Shown here in pieces: positions 17,612 to 25,796 of a stretch of DNA of 64,000 bases. The notes under the pieces are model-generated. The model did not search any database, was not told the DNA's origin, and saw nothing but the letters and a program-made list of their open reading frames with translations. The DNA is from Nocardioides agri. GTDB taxonomy: Bacteria > Actinomycetota > Actinomycetes > Propionibacteriales > Nocardioidaceae. The stretch is from assembly GCF_013778305.1 (NCBI RefSeq), contig NZ_JACEIC010000002.1, positions 933,708-997,707 on the forward strand. The letters are read 5' to 3'. Position 1 is the stretch's first letter; the number at the start of each line of letters is the position of its first letter. A program made the position numbers and the translations under genes.

Positions 17612-19525
17612 TCAGACCAGGTCGACCGCCGCGTACGCCGAGCCGTCGGCGGCGAGCGCGGCATAGCCCGGCCCGCGGTCGAAGAACGCCTCGCTCGGGG
17701 CCGGTCGGTCGGCGCGCTCGGCGGCCGTCGCGACCTCGTCGAAGGACAGCGAGTCGTCGTCGAGGGAGCCGGTCAGGACCACGCCGTACGACGCCAGCGC
17801 GGCCGCTGGCGACACCTTGCGCCACACGACGTCGCGGACGACGAGGGCGGGGTCGCGCTCGAGCGGGTTGCCCCATCCGCCACCACCGGTGGTGCGGATC
17901 CGGACCACCTCGCCGGCCTTGATCGGCTCGGCGTCGGCGAGGGCGTCGACCTCCCGCTCGGCCGGCCCGCCGGGGTCGATGGTGACCTGGAAGGGCTGGC
18001 CGGCCAGGCCGCCCTTGACGCCCCAGCAGGCCAGGATCGACCGGTCCGCGATCGACATGAAGTGACCGTCCTTGAGCATCCGGATGTGCTTCTCGTAGCC
18101 GAGGCCGCCGCGGAAGCGGCCCGCTCCCCCGCTGTCCACGGCCAGCGACAGCGACTCGACGCGGAACGGGAAGCGCGCCTCGGTGAACTCCGTGGGCAGG
18201 TTCCGCGAGTCGGGCACGACGTGGATGGTGTCCTCGCCGTCGGCGTAGTAGCGGCCGCCGGAGCCGCCGCCGAGCACCTCGCGCATGAGGTAGGGCCGAC
18301 CCTCGAGGTCCTCGCCGTAGACCCCGGTGTAGCGGATCGTCTCCTGGTCGGCGGGCATCCGGCCGTCGACTGCCTTGGCGACGACGCCCGCGAGCACGCC
18401 GAGCAGCCGCAGGATCACGAACGTGCGGGCGTTGGTCGGCGCCGGGAACACCGGCGTGAGCAGGGTCCCGGGCTCGGGGAAGCGCATCTCGATGAGCGGC
18501 ACGATGCCCTCGTTGACGTCGAGCTCGGCCATCCGCTCCGGGCTGTCGGCGAGGTTGCGCAGGATCGGCGCGAGCCACTTCTTGAGGAAGACGCCGTCGC
18601 TGTAGTCGCCGCAGTGGTTGATCGGCCCCTTCGCCTGCGGCGAGGTGCCGTCGAAGTCGAGGATCAGCCGCTCGCCGTCGGGATCGTCGGCCGCGGTGCG
18701 GGTCAGCGTGATCCGCTGCGTGTGCAGCATCGGCTCGTCGACGCCGTCGTGCTCGGCGTAGTCCTCCCACACCCAGGAGCCGACCGGGATCTGCGACAGG
18801 ATCTCGCGGCGGTAGGTCTCGGTGGTGCGGCTGATGATCGCGTCGAAGCAGGACTCGACCGTCTCCACGCCGTACCGGTCGAAGAGCTCGCCGAGGCGAC
18901 GCGCGCCCATCAGGCACGCGGAGCACTCGGCGTCGAGGTCGGCGGCCAGCGACTCCGGCATCCGGGAGTTGCGGGTCATGATCGCCAGGGCGGCCTTGTT
19001 GGGCACGCCGGCGTCCCACAGCCGGATCGGCGGGACCATCAGGCCCTCCTCGAAGACGCTGGTGGCGTTGGAGGGCATCGAGCCCGGCACCGCGCCGCCG
19101 ATGTCGTCGTGGTGGCCGAAGGCCTGCACGAACGCGACCACCGTGCCCCCGCTGAAGACCGGGACCGTGACGCAGAGGTCCGGCAGGTGCCCGATGCCGC
19201 CCTCGGAGCGATAGACGTCGTTGTGGAAGAAGACGTCGCCCTCGCGCATCTCCTCGATCGGGAAGTCGCGGGCGACCGGGTGCACGAGCGCGGAGTACGA
19301 GCGGCCGGTCAGCTTGCGCAGCAACCGGTCGTGGATGCCGGCGCGGAAGTCGTGGGCGTCGCGGATCATCGGGCTGCGGCTGGTGCGGCCGATCGCGGTC
19401 TCGACCTCCATCTCGACGCTCGCCAGCGAGCCCTGGACGATCTCGACGAGCACCGGGTCGGCGCTGGCGCCGGCGTCGGCGGTCAGGTGGCCGAACGGGA
19501 ACTGGGTCGGGGCGCGGCGGCTCAT
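17612..19525 (-). CDS. hydantoinase/oxoprolinase subunit B (HyuB family)
   Basis: 637 aa. Family landmarks are DPVLVEIVQGSLASVEMEVETAIGRTSRSP, the FHNDVYRSEGGIGHLPD block, FGHHDDIGG and SMPSNATSVFEEG. The C-terminal half ends with a glycine-rich RTTGGGGWGNPLERDP. HyuB-type subunits carry the ring-opening or transfer activity that pairs with ATP-using HyuA; known members act on N-methylhydantoin, 5-oxoproline, caprolactam or ketones. The ATG overlaps the hyuA stop by 4 bp (19522-19525). A shared operator upstream of hyuA suggests a ureide or lactam substrate linked to pyrimidine use, which is inference. Confidence 0.88.
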   Translation of the reverse strand: MSRRAPTQFPFGHLTADAGASADPVLVEIVQGSLASVEMEVETAIGRTSRSPMIRDAHDFRAGIHDRLLRKLTGRSYSALVHPVARDFPIEEMREGDVFFHNDVYRSEGGIGHLPDLCVTVPVFSGGTVVAFVQAFGHHDDIGGAVPGSMPSNATSVFEEGLMVPPIRLWDAGVPNKAALAIMTRNSRMPESLAADLDAECSACLMGARRLGELFDRYGVETVESCFDAIISRTTETYRREILSQIPVGSWVWEDYAEHDGVDEPMLHTQRITLTRTAADDPDGERLILDFDGTSPQAKGPINHCGDYSDGVFLKKWLAPILRNLADSPERMAELDVNEGIVPLIEMRFPEPGTLLTPVFPAPTNARTFVILRLLGVLAGVVAKAVDGRMPADQETIRYTGVYGEDLEGRPYLMREVLGGGSGGRYYADGEDTIHVVPDSRNLPTEFTEARFPFRVESLSLAVDSGGAGRFRGGLGYEKHIRMLKDGHFMSIADRSILACWGVKGGLAGQPFQVTIDPGGPAEREVDALADAEPIKAGEVVRIRTTGGGGWGNPLERDPALVVRDVVWRKVSPAAALASYGVVLTGSLDDDSLSFDEVATAAERADRPAPSEAFFDRGPGYAALAADGSAYAAVDLV

Positions 19526-21603
19526 CGCTCGTCCTCCTGGACTCGGGTCACGATCAGGTTCAGGTACTCGTCCACGCGTACGCCGAAGCCGGGGTGGATC
19601 GGGACGGTCGAGCCGAACTCCTCGATGATGGCCGGACCGACGACGACCGTGCCGGGCCTGAGGTCGCTGCGCTGGTGGAGCGGCGTCGCGACGTACCCGA
19701 CGGCAGCGTCGAAGCAGACCGGTCGCGTCGGCAGGTCGGGAAACGAGAAGGAGTCGACGAGCGGGTGCCTCCGGATCTCGGGCCGCTGGATCGGGCCGAT
19801 GCCGGAGACCCGGAGGTTGACCCACTCGACCTGCTGGCTGGTGTCGCCGGAGAAGTCGTAGCCGTAGAGCGCCTTGTGCTCGGCGTGGAAGGCGTCGGCG
19901 ACCGCGCGCGGGTCGAGCTCGCCGGCCGCGACCGGCACCCGGACCTCGAAGGCCTGGCCGAAGTAGCGCAGATCGGCGGTCCGGACGAACTGGTGCTCGG
20001 CCGGGTCGAAGCCCTCCTTGGCCAGCGCCTCGGCCGCCTGCGCGGTGAGGTCGTCGAAGATGCCCACGACCGCCGCGGCGTCGAGCCTGTCGGCGAGGGT
20101 GACGTGCGTGCGGACGTAGTCGTTCTTGACGTCGACGGTGAGCAGGCCGAACGCCGAGACGTTGCCGGGGTTGGGCGGGACCAGCACGGTCGGGATGCCG
20201 AGCACGTCCATGAGCCGGCAGAGCAGCAGCGAGCCGGAGCCGCCGAAGGTCGTCAGCGTGAAGTCGCGGACGTCGAGGCCGCGCTTGACGGTGACCTGGC
20301 GCAGCGCGTTGGCCTGGTTCCAGGCGGAGATCTCGAGGACGCCGGTCGCGCAGGCCTCCGGCGTCAGGCCGAGCTGCTTGGCGAGCGCCTCGATCCCGGC
20401 GCGCGCCGCGTCGACGTCGAGCGGGATCTCGCCGCCGAGCAGGTGCGGCGGGATGCGGCCGAGGACGACGTGCGCGTCGGTGATCGTGACCTCGGTGCCG
20501 CCCTTGCCGTAGCAGAGCGGGCCGGGGTCGGCGCCCGCCGACTGCGGACCGACCTTGAGCGTGCCCTCGGCGCTGAGCCAGGCGATCGAGCCGCCGCCCG
20601 CTCCGACGGTGACGACGTCGATCATCGGGATCTTCGAGGGGAAGGCGCCGACCGAGCCCTCGGTCGTCAGCGTCGGCTCGCCGTCGATGACGACCGAGAC
20701 GTCGGTGGAGGTGCCGCCGCCGTCGCTCGTGAGGACCCTGTCGAACCCGGCGACCTTCGCGATCAGCGCCGCACCCAGGGCGCCCGCGGCCGGCCCCGAC
20801 AGCACGGTGGTGATCGGCTGGTGGACGACCTCGTCGGCCGACAGCACGCCGCCGTTGGACTTCATCACGTAGAACGGGATCACGCGGTCGTCGTACGACG
20901 TCAGCCGCGCCTTGATGTTGTTGACGTAGGCCGAGAGCCGCGGCTTCACGGCCGCGTCGACGAGCGTCGTCATCGCGCGCTCGTACTCGCGGTACTCGCG
21001 CAGCACCTCGCTCGATAGCGACACGATCGCGTCGGGGTGCTCCTCGGCGAGGATCGCCCGCATCCGCTCCTCGTGCGCCGGGTTCGCGTAGGCGTGCAGG
21101 AAGCAGACCCCGAGCGTGGTGATGCCCTGCGCCTTGAACCAGCGGGCGGTCGCGCGAGCGCCGTCCTCGTCGAAGGGCCGCACCTCGTCGCCGTCGACGT
21201 CGAGGCGCCCCTCGACGCCCCTGACCCGGTCGCGCGGCACGATGCGGTCCGGCTTCACCCAGAAGTAGCTGTTGCCGTAGCCGTCGGGCACCGACTGGCG
21301 GGCGATCTCGAGCATCGCCTCGTAGCCGGTGTTGGTGATGAAGCCGAGCCGGTCGACCTTGCCCTCGAGCAGCTGGTTGGTGGCGACGGTGGTGCCGTGG
21401 CTCACGGCGTCGATGTCGGCGCCGGTCGCGCCCAGGAGGCGGAGCACCTTGTCGATCCCGGCAAGGAACCCGTCGGCCGGGTTGCTCGGCGTCGACGGGG
21501 TCTTGGTGGTGACCAGCTCCCCGGTGTCCGGGTCGTTGGCGACCACGTCGGTGAACGTGCCGCCGGTGTCGATGCCGATCCGGATCCGTCGCTGCCCTGG
21601 CAT
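19522..21603 (-). CDS. hydantoinase/oxoprolinase subunit A (HyuA family, ATP-dependent)
   Basis: 693 aa. IRIGIDTGGTFTDVVAND at residues 7-24 is the actin-like ATPase phosphate loop of HyuA_N. SHGTTVATNQLLEGK, the internal TSDGGGTSTDVSVV (second phosphate loop) and VGAGGGSIAW follow, so all three subdomains are present. It should phosphorylate the substrate carbonyl at the cost of ATP while HyuB completes the reaction. It is the first gene of a two-gene operon. The operator-like inverted repeat begins 38 bp upstream of the ATG. Which cyclic amide is used cannot be decided from sequence. Confidence 0.9.
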   Translation of the reverse strand: MPGQRRIRIGIDTGGTFTDVVANDPDTGELVTTKTPSTPSNPADGFLAGIDKVLRLLGATGADIDAVSHGTTVATNQLLEGKVDRLGFITNTGYEAMLEIARQSVPDGYGNSYFWVKPDRIVPRDRVRGVEGRLDVDGDEVRPFDEDGARATARWFKAQGITTLGVCFLHAYANPAHEERMRAILAEEHPDAIVSLSSEVLREYREYERAMTTLVDAAVKPRLSAYVNNIKARLTSYDDRVIPFYVMKSNGGVLSADEVVHQPITTVLSGPAAGALGAALIAKVAGFDRVLTSDGGGTSTDVSVVIDGEPTLTTEGSVGAFPSKIPMIDVVTVGAGGGSIAWLSAEGTLKVGPQSAGADPGPLCYGKGGTEVTITDAHVVLGRIPPHLLGGEIPLDVDAARAGIEALAKQLGLTPEACATGVLEISAWNQANALRQVTVKRGLDVRDFTLTTFGGSGSLLLCRLMDVLGIPTVLVPPNPGNVSAFGLLTVDVKNDYVRTHVTLADRLDAAAVVGIFDDLTAQAAEALAKEGFDPAEHQFVRTADLRYFGQAFEVRVPVAAGELDPRAVADAFHAEHKALYGYDFSGDTSQQVEWVNLRVSGIGPIQRPEIRRHPLVDSFSFPDLPTRPVCFDAAVGYVATPLHQRSDLRPGTVVVGPAIIEEFGSTVPIHPGFGVRVDEYLNLIVTRVQEDER

Positions 21604-21640
21604 GACGACGATTCAACCGGGCACGAGACGTGCGGGCCAC

Positions 21641-21685
21641 GGCAGAGGTTGCCGACACACCGGTGGTCCTCCGGCAACCTCTGCC
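21641..21685. promoter_or_regulatory. putative divergent operator of hyuA and DUF5990 gene
   Basis: Two 14-bp arms, GGCAGAGGTTGCCG (21641-21654) and its exact reverse complement (21672-21685), flank a 17-bp spacer. Each arm resembles the element before carbamate kinase (GGCAGGAGTTGCC). The first arm begins 38 bp from the hyuA start, exactly as the kinase element does from its own gene. The arm centres are about 31 bp apart, close to three helical turns, suggesting two bound dimers on one DNA face. Confidence 0.55.
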
Positions 21686-21702
21686 AGCGGCACACTGGAC
21701 CG

Positions 21703-22098
21703 ATGCGGATCGTCATCGAGGGCCGTGACCTGCCGGGCCGCACGTTCGCGGCGTACGCCGACGTGCACGTCGCGCTCCAGGTCGGCTCGGAGCCGGTGGG
21801 CGCGGTGCCCGGCGACGCGTCGTCGGCGCGCTGGGAGACCGAGGTGCAGGCCGTCGACGGCGACCTGCGCGGGCCGGCGGTGCACGGGCGGCGCGGCGAG
21901 CGGTTCCTCTACCTGACGTGGGGCGCGCCCACCTCTGAGGGGTGGGACATGTTCCGGCGCGCGAAGCTGATGCTGGCCGACGCGCCCGTCGTCGCGGACG
22001 GCACGGTGGTGGCGACCGTGTCGCTCACCGACGAGCAGGGTGGCCCGCGGTGTGCCCGCGTCCGCCCGCCCGCCATCGAGTGGCGGGCCAGGCCCTAG
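21703..22098 (+). CDS. DUF5990 family protein
   Basis: 131 aa, matching the small actinobacterial DUF5990 family (MRIVIEGRDLPGR, YADVHVALQVG, RFLYLTWG near the middle, a RRAKLML helix and a VATVSLTD strand). Function is unknown. It diverges from hyuA over the inverted repeat and converges on plsC with a 4-bp overlap at the stops. The ATG at 21703 has no strong Shine-Dalgarno sequence. Confidence 0.78.
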   Translation: MRIVIEGRDLPGRTFAAYADVHVALQVGSEPVGAVPGDASSARWETEVQAVDGDLRGPAVHGRRGERFLYLTWGAPTSEGWDMFRRAKLMLADAPVVADGTVVATVSLTDEQGGPRCARVRPPAIEWRARP

Positions 22099-22766
22099 GC
22101 GTCGAGCGCGCGCTCGTTGTAGACGCCCGCCTCCTCCTGACCGGTGAGGGCCTGGATGGCGCGCATGATCTCGTCGGTGATCTCGCGGCGCGCCTTGCCG
22201 GGCGGCACGCCGTCGTACCGGCCGGCGACCTCGATCGGCTCGCCGAACCGCACCGTCACCGGGACGATCCGCGGCAGCCGGGCACCGACGGGCTGGAGCT
22301 TCTCGGTGCCGGTGACCCCGACGGGGACGACCGGGCAGCCGGCGGTCAGGGCGAGGTGCGCGACACCGGTGCGGCCGCGGTAGAGCCGGCCGTCGCGGGA
22401 GCGGGTGCCCTCGGGGTAGAGCCCGAACGCCTCGCCCCGGCCGAGCACCTCGAGCGCGGTGTCGAGGCTGCCGAGTGCGGCCCTCGGGTCGTCGCGGTCG
22501 ACGGGCAGCATGCCGATGCCCTCGAACCACAGCTTGCTGAGCCGGCCGCGCACGCCGGTGCCGTTGAAGTAGTCGGACTTGGCCAGGAAGGCGACCTTGC
22601 GCGGCGCCACGATCGGGATCACCAGCGAGTCGGCGAAGCTCAGGTGGTTGCTGGCGAGGATCACCGGGCCGGTGCGGGGCAGGTTCTCCAGACCCGTCAC
22701 CGTGGGTCGCCAGATCGCCTTCGAGACCGGTGCCACGACCGTGTGCACCACCGTGTAGAGCTCCAC
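22095..22766 (-). CDS. plsC: 1-acyl-sn-glycerol-3-phosphate acyltransferase (PlsC family)
   Basis: 223 aa, a single PlsC domain. The catalytic HX4D motif is NHLSFAD (near residue 41), the FXXR-like block is GIGMLPVDRDD, and the substrate-binding motif YPEGTRSRDG lies near 117-126, followed by VVPVGVTGTEKL. It should acylate lysophosphatidate at the inner membrane in phospholipid synthesis, although actinobacteria hold several paralogues and the acceptor may differ. Upstream lies a 946-bp non-coding region shared with the divergent siderophore importer. Confidence 0.88.
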   Translation of the reverse strand: MELYTVVHTVVAPVSKAIWRPTVTGLENLPRTGPVILASNHLSFADSLVIPIVAPRKVAFLAKSDYFNGTGVRGRLSKLWFEGIGMLPVDRDDPRAALGSLDTALEVLGRGEAFGLYPEGTRSRDGRLYRGRTGVAHLALTAGCPVVPVGVTGTEKLQPVGARLPRIVPVTVRFGEPIEVAGRYDGVPPGKARREITDEIMRAIQALTGQEEAGVYNERALDA

Positions 22767-22810
22767 CCCGCCAGTGTCGTGGTTACCGACGGGTCCTCCG
22801 AACCGAGGAG

Positions 22811-23215
22811 CCCCGGAAATAGGCGAAGGGCCCTCGGAAGTATGAGTTCCAAGGGCCCTTCAGTTGACCGGTACCGGTGACGCTCCCGATCGACTGCTCC
22901 TCGACTCCGGCCCCAGCGGACGCCGTCACCTCGCCGCTGCGACGCTTCCCCGGCAAGCCGGTTCCGCATCGTGTGGACCCTCATCTCCGAGCTGTCCCGC
23001 CTTCCCTTGCGGGAGGGCGTGGGAGAAGTTCTATGCCCTGCGTCACACGCCGCGCAAGACCTGGGGCGAACATTCCTTCGGTTCCACCGGAAATCGCCGG
23101 GTCATCCACAGAACGGGGGGCCGTTGTCCACAGAAATCGCTCAGATCCCCACAGCTGAGCGGCACTGCCACCCGGTGGTTGAAGCGGCGCCAGGGCGCCT
23201 TCCTCCACCACCGAA
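22811..23215. repeat. tandem 405-bp structured element, copy 1
   Basis: It aligns with copy 2 at a constant 405-bp offset. Hairpin 1 (22825-22861) has 15-bp arms with one mismatch around the loop GTATGAG. Hairpin 2 (22998-23019) has 9-bp arms around TTGC with one T-G pair. GGGAGAAGTTCTATG follows at 23021-23035. Similarity fades toward the right end. Confidence 0.7.
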
Positions 23216-23581
23216 GCCCGGAAATGGGCGAAGGGCCCTTGCGAGTATGAGTCGCAAGGGCCCTTCAGTTGACCGGTAACGGTGACGCTTCCGGTCGACA
23301 CACTCATCGACTCCGGTCCCAGCGGCCTCGTCACCCAGCCGCCGCGGCGGCCCTCCGGCAAGCCGGCGGACCTCCGTGTGGACCCTCGTCTCCGAGCTGT
23401 CCCGCTCCCCGTTGCCGGGGTGCGTGGGAGAAGTTCTATGTCCTGGCCGGGGCCGCGCGCAAGGGCTATGGCCAACAAACTCCTGGTTCCACGGAAACTC
23501 GCGGTCGGTCCACAGCTCGACGGCCCGCGGTCCACAACATCCGACCCACATCCACAGGTTGTCCCCAGACCCTGTGGAGAA
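23102..23581. other. cluster of DnaA-box-like sites
   Basis: One exact actinobacterial DnaA box, TTGTCCACA (23124-23132), is accompanied by TCATCCACA (23102-23110), ACATCCACA (23548-23556), TTGTCCCCA (23559-23567) and a reverse-strand TTCTCCACA (23573-23581). There is no dnaA, dnaN or AT-rich unwinding element, so this is not an origin. A DnaA-titrating cluster is possible. Confidence 0.35.
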
Positions 23582-23620
23582 CTGGCGGTCGGCAACGGTG
23601 CGGCGCGGGCCACAGCCCAC
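23216..23620. repeat. tandem 405-bp structured element, copy 2
   Basis: Hairpin 1 (23230-23266) is a perfect 15-bp stem around the same GTATGAG loop; its inner pairs GCGA/TCGC replace GGAA/TTCC of copy 1. Hairpin 2 (23403-23424) has changed arms around the same TTGC loop with one mismatch. GGGAGAAGTTCTATG is repeated at 23426-23440. The stem sequences differ while the loops are conserved, which points to a selected structure. Confidence 0.7.
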
Positions 23621-23649
23621 CCCACGTGACAAGCCCCCGCAGGCTTTGG

Positions 23650-23668
23650 TTAGGTTTGCCTTACCTAA
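23650..23668. promoter_or_regulatory. IdeR/DtxR iron box
   Basis: The 19-bp site TTAGGTTTGCCTTACCTAA differs from the DtxR/IdeR consensus palindrome at two positions. It lies 45 bp upstream of the siderophore-binding lipoprotein start, the expected place for iron-dependent repression of the importer operon. Confidence 0.85.
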
Positions 23669-23712
23669 GAGTCATCGCGACTCTCCCCAGATCCTCCCGA
23701 AGGAGCACCGAC

Positions 23713-24756
23713 ATGCGCGCACCGCGCCTGCTGGCCGCCGCCGCGGCGGCCACCGTCCTCGCCCTGTCCCTGACCGCGTGCGGCAGCGACTCCGACGAGG
23801 ACGCGACGTCCGAGGGCTCGGACGCCCCGGCAGCGGCCGACGCCTTCCCCGTCACCATCGAGCACGTCTACGGCGAGACCACGATCGAGGAGAAGCCCGA
23901 GCGGGTCGCCACCGTCGCCTGGGCCAACCACGAGGTGCCCCTGGCGCTCGGCGTGGTGCCGGTCGGCATGAGCAAGGCGACCTGGGGCGACGACGACGGC
24001 GACGGCGTCCTCCCCTGGGTCGAGGACAAGCTCACCGAGCTCGGCGCCGAGACCCCGGTGCTCTTCGACGAGACCGAGGGCATCGACTTCGAGGCCGTCG
24101 CCGACACCCAGCCCGACGTGATCCTGGCGGCGTACTCCGGCATCACCCAGGAGGAGTACGACACCCTGAGCAAGATCGCGCCGGTCGTCGCCTTCCCCGA
24201 GATCGCGTGGGGCACGTCGGTGCAGGACATGGTCCTCATCGAGAGCAAGGCGCTCGGGCTCGCCGAGGAGGGTGAGCAGCTGGTCGCCGACCTCGACGCG
24301 CAGGTCGCGGAGTCGTACGCCGCGCACCCGGGCCTGGCCGGCAAGAGCGTGATGTTCAGCTACATCGACCCCAACGACCTCAGCCAGGTCGGCTTCTACA
24401 CCACCCACGACACCCGCCCGGGCTTCATGGCGAGTGTCGGCATGGCGATGCCGAAGGTGGTCGAGGAGGCCTCGGCCGAGACCGAGGAGTTCTACGTGAC
24501 GCGCAGCTCCGAGAACCCCGAGGACTTCGCCGACGTCGACCTCTTCGTCACCTACGGCGACACCGACGGCAAGCTGGTCGGCCAGATCCAGGGCGACCCG
24601 CTGCTCTCGAAGATCCCGGCGGTCGAGGCCGGCGCGATCGCCACCCTCGAGGACTCCAGCCCCCTCGCCGCGTCGGCGAACCCGTCGCCGCTCTCCATCC
24701 CGTGGGGCATCGACGAGTACTTCGACCTGCTCGAGGCGGCGGCAGCGAAGGCGTGA
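23713..24756 (+). CDS. iron-siderophore ABC transporter substrate-binding lipoprotein
   Basis: 347 aa. A signal peptide with lipobox LTAC (lipidated Cys near 23) is followed by an acidic linker and a type III periplasmic-binding fold of FecB/FepB type (VTIEHVYGETTIEEKPERVATV, QPDVILAAYSGIT, SPLSIPWGIDEYFDLL). It should capture ferric siderophore outside the cell for the two permeases and ATPase encoded next. AAGGAG lies 8 nt before the ATG at 23713. An IdeR box upstream predicts expression under iron starvation. No siderophore synthesis gene is in the window, so a xenosiderophore or a product made elsewhere is likely. Confidence 0.92.
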   Translation: MRAPRLLAAAAAATVLALSLTACGSDSDEDATSEGSDAPAAADAFPVTIEHVYGETTIEEKPERVATVAWANHEVPLALGVVPVGMSKATWGDDDGDGVLPWVEDKLTELGAETPVLFDETEGIDFEAVADTQPDVILAAYSGITQEEYDTLSKIAPVVAFPEIAWGTSVQDMVLIESKALGLAEEGEQLVADLDAQVAESYAAHPGLAGKSVMFSYIDPNDLSQVGFYTTHDTRPGFMASVGMAMPKVVEEASAETEEFYVTRSSENPEDFADVDLFVTYGDTDGKLVGQIQGDPLLSKIPAVEAGAIATLEDSSPLAASANPSPLSIPWGIDEYFDLLEAAAAKA

Positions 24757-25796
24757 CCACGACCCTCGTCCGCGCGTCGTCGCCGACCGCCGCCCGCCGG
24801 CGGTCGGCGACGACCCGTCTCACCTGGGTCCTGGTGGCCCTCGTCGCGCTCGCCGTCGCGTGCGTGGCATCGGTCGCACTCGGCGCCCGGATCGTCGGCT
24901 GGAGCGACGTCGTGCACGGGCTCACCGGCGGCGAGGACACGATCGGCCAGGCCGCAGTCGCCAAGCGGATCCCGCGCACGCTGCTCGCGATCCTGGTCGG
25001 TGCCGCGCTCGGCGTGGCCGGCGCGGTGATGCAGGGCGTCACCCGCAACCCGATCGCCGACCCGAGCATCCTCGGCATCACCTCGGGCGCCTCCCTGGCC
25101 GTCGTCAGCGGCATCACGATCCTCGGGCTGTCCGCCCCCACCTCCTACATCTGGGTGGCGATCGCGGGCGCCGCAGGGTCCGCGGCGTTCGTCTACGCGA
25201 TCGGCTCCGTCGGGCGCGGCGGCGCGACGCCCCTCAAGCTGGCGCTCGCCGGCGCCGCGACGACCGCCGCCTTCAGCTCCCTGATCAGCGCGATCCTGCT
25301 CCCCCGCGTCGACGTCATGAACGTCTACTGGCACTGGCAGATCGGCGGCGTCGGCGGCGCGACGTACGCGCGGATCGCCCAGATGCTGCCGTTCCTGGTG
25401 GTCGGCGCGATCGTGTGCCTCGCGGCGGCGCGCGGCCTCAACGCCCTCGCCCTGGGCGACGACGTGGCGGCGGGCCTCGGCGAGCGGGTCGGCACGACCC
25501 GGCTGCTCGCCTTCGTCGGCGCGGTGACGCTGTGCGGCGCCGCGACCGCCGTCGCCGGCCCGATCGCGTTCGTCGGCCTGGTCGTGCCCCACGCGTGCCG
25601 GCTGCTCATCGGCATCGACCACCGGTGGCTGCTGCCGTTCGCCGCCATCACCGGCGCGACCCTCCTCACCGTGGCGGACGTCGTCGGCCGCGTGGTCGCG
25701 CGGCCCGAGGAGATCGACGTCGGCATCATCACCGCGTTCGTCGGCGCCCCGGTCTTCATCTACATCGTCCGTAGGCAGAAGGTGCGTGCCCTGTGA
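24753..25796 (+). CDS. FecCD-type siderophore ABC transporter permease 1
   Basis: 347 aa with about ten hydrophobic helices. Family landmarks are RIPRTLLAILVGAALGVAGAVMQGVTRNPIADPSILGITSGASL and the late GPIAFVGLVVPHACRLLIGIDHRWLLP. It forms the membrane channel with the second permease. The GTG start overlaps the binding-protein stop (GTGA at 24753-24756). An arginine-rich N-terminal tail of about 20 residues precedes the first helix. Confidence 0.93.
   Translation: MTTTLVRASSPTAARRRSATTRLTWVLVALVALAVACVASVALGARIVGWSDVVHGLTGGEDTIGQAAVAKRIPRTLLAILVGAALGVAGAVMQGVTRNPIADPSILGITSGASLAVVSGITILGLSAPTSYIWVAIAGAAGSAAFVYAIGSVGRGGATPLKLALAGAATTAAFSSLISAILLPRVDVMNVYWHWQIGGVGGATYARIAQMLPFLVVGAIVCLAAARGLNALALGDDVAAGLGERVGTTRLLAFVGAVTLCGAATAVAGPIAFVGLVVPHACRLLIGIDHRWLLPFAAITGATLLTVADVVGRVVARPEEIDVGIITAFVGAPVFIYIVRRQKVRAL

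Larger units (their letters stand above)
22767..23712. other. 946-bp non-coding region with tandem repeat, DnaA-box-like sites and iron box
   Basis: No reading frame here shows convincing coding character. The region holds two tandem copies of a 405-bp unit with conserved hairpins, several TCCACA-type sites and an IdeR/DtxR box at its right end. It separates plsC from the divergent siderophore importer. It is by far the longest gene-free stretch in the window. Confidence 0.75.

Noticed and set aside
22971-23279. About 100-codon plus-strand frame in each copy of the tandem repeat (similar peptide starts)
   Set aside because: Peptide similarity follows DNA similarity, reading frames are not kept through the unit, and the changes preserve hairpins rather than codons.
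22811-23620. Chromosomal replication origin because of DnaA boxes
   Set aside because: No dnaA, dnaN or recF neighbours and no AT-rich stretch; only a side cluster is supportable.
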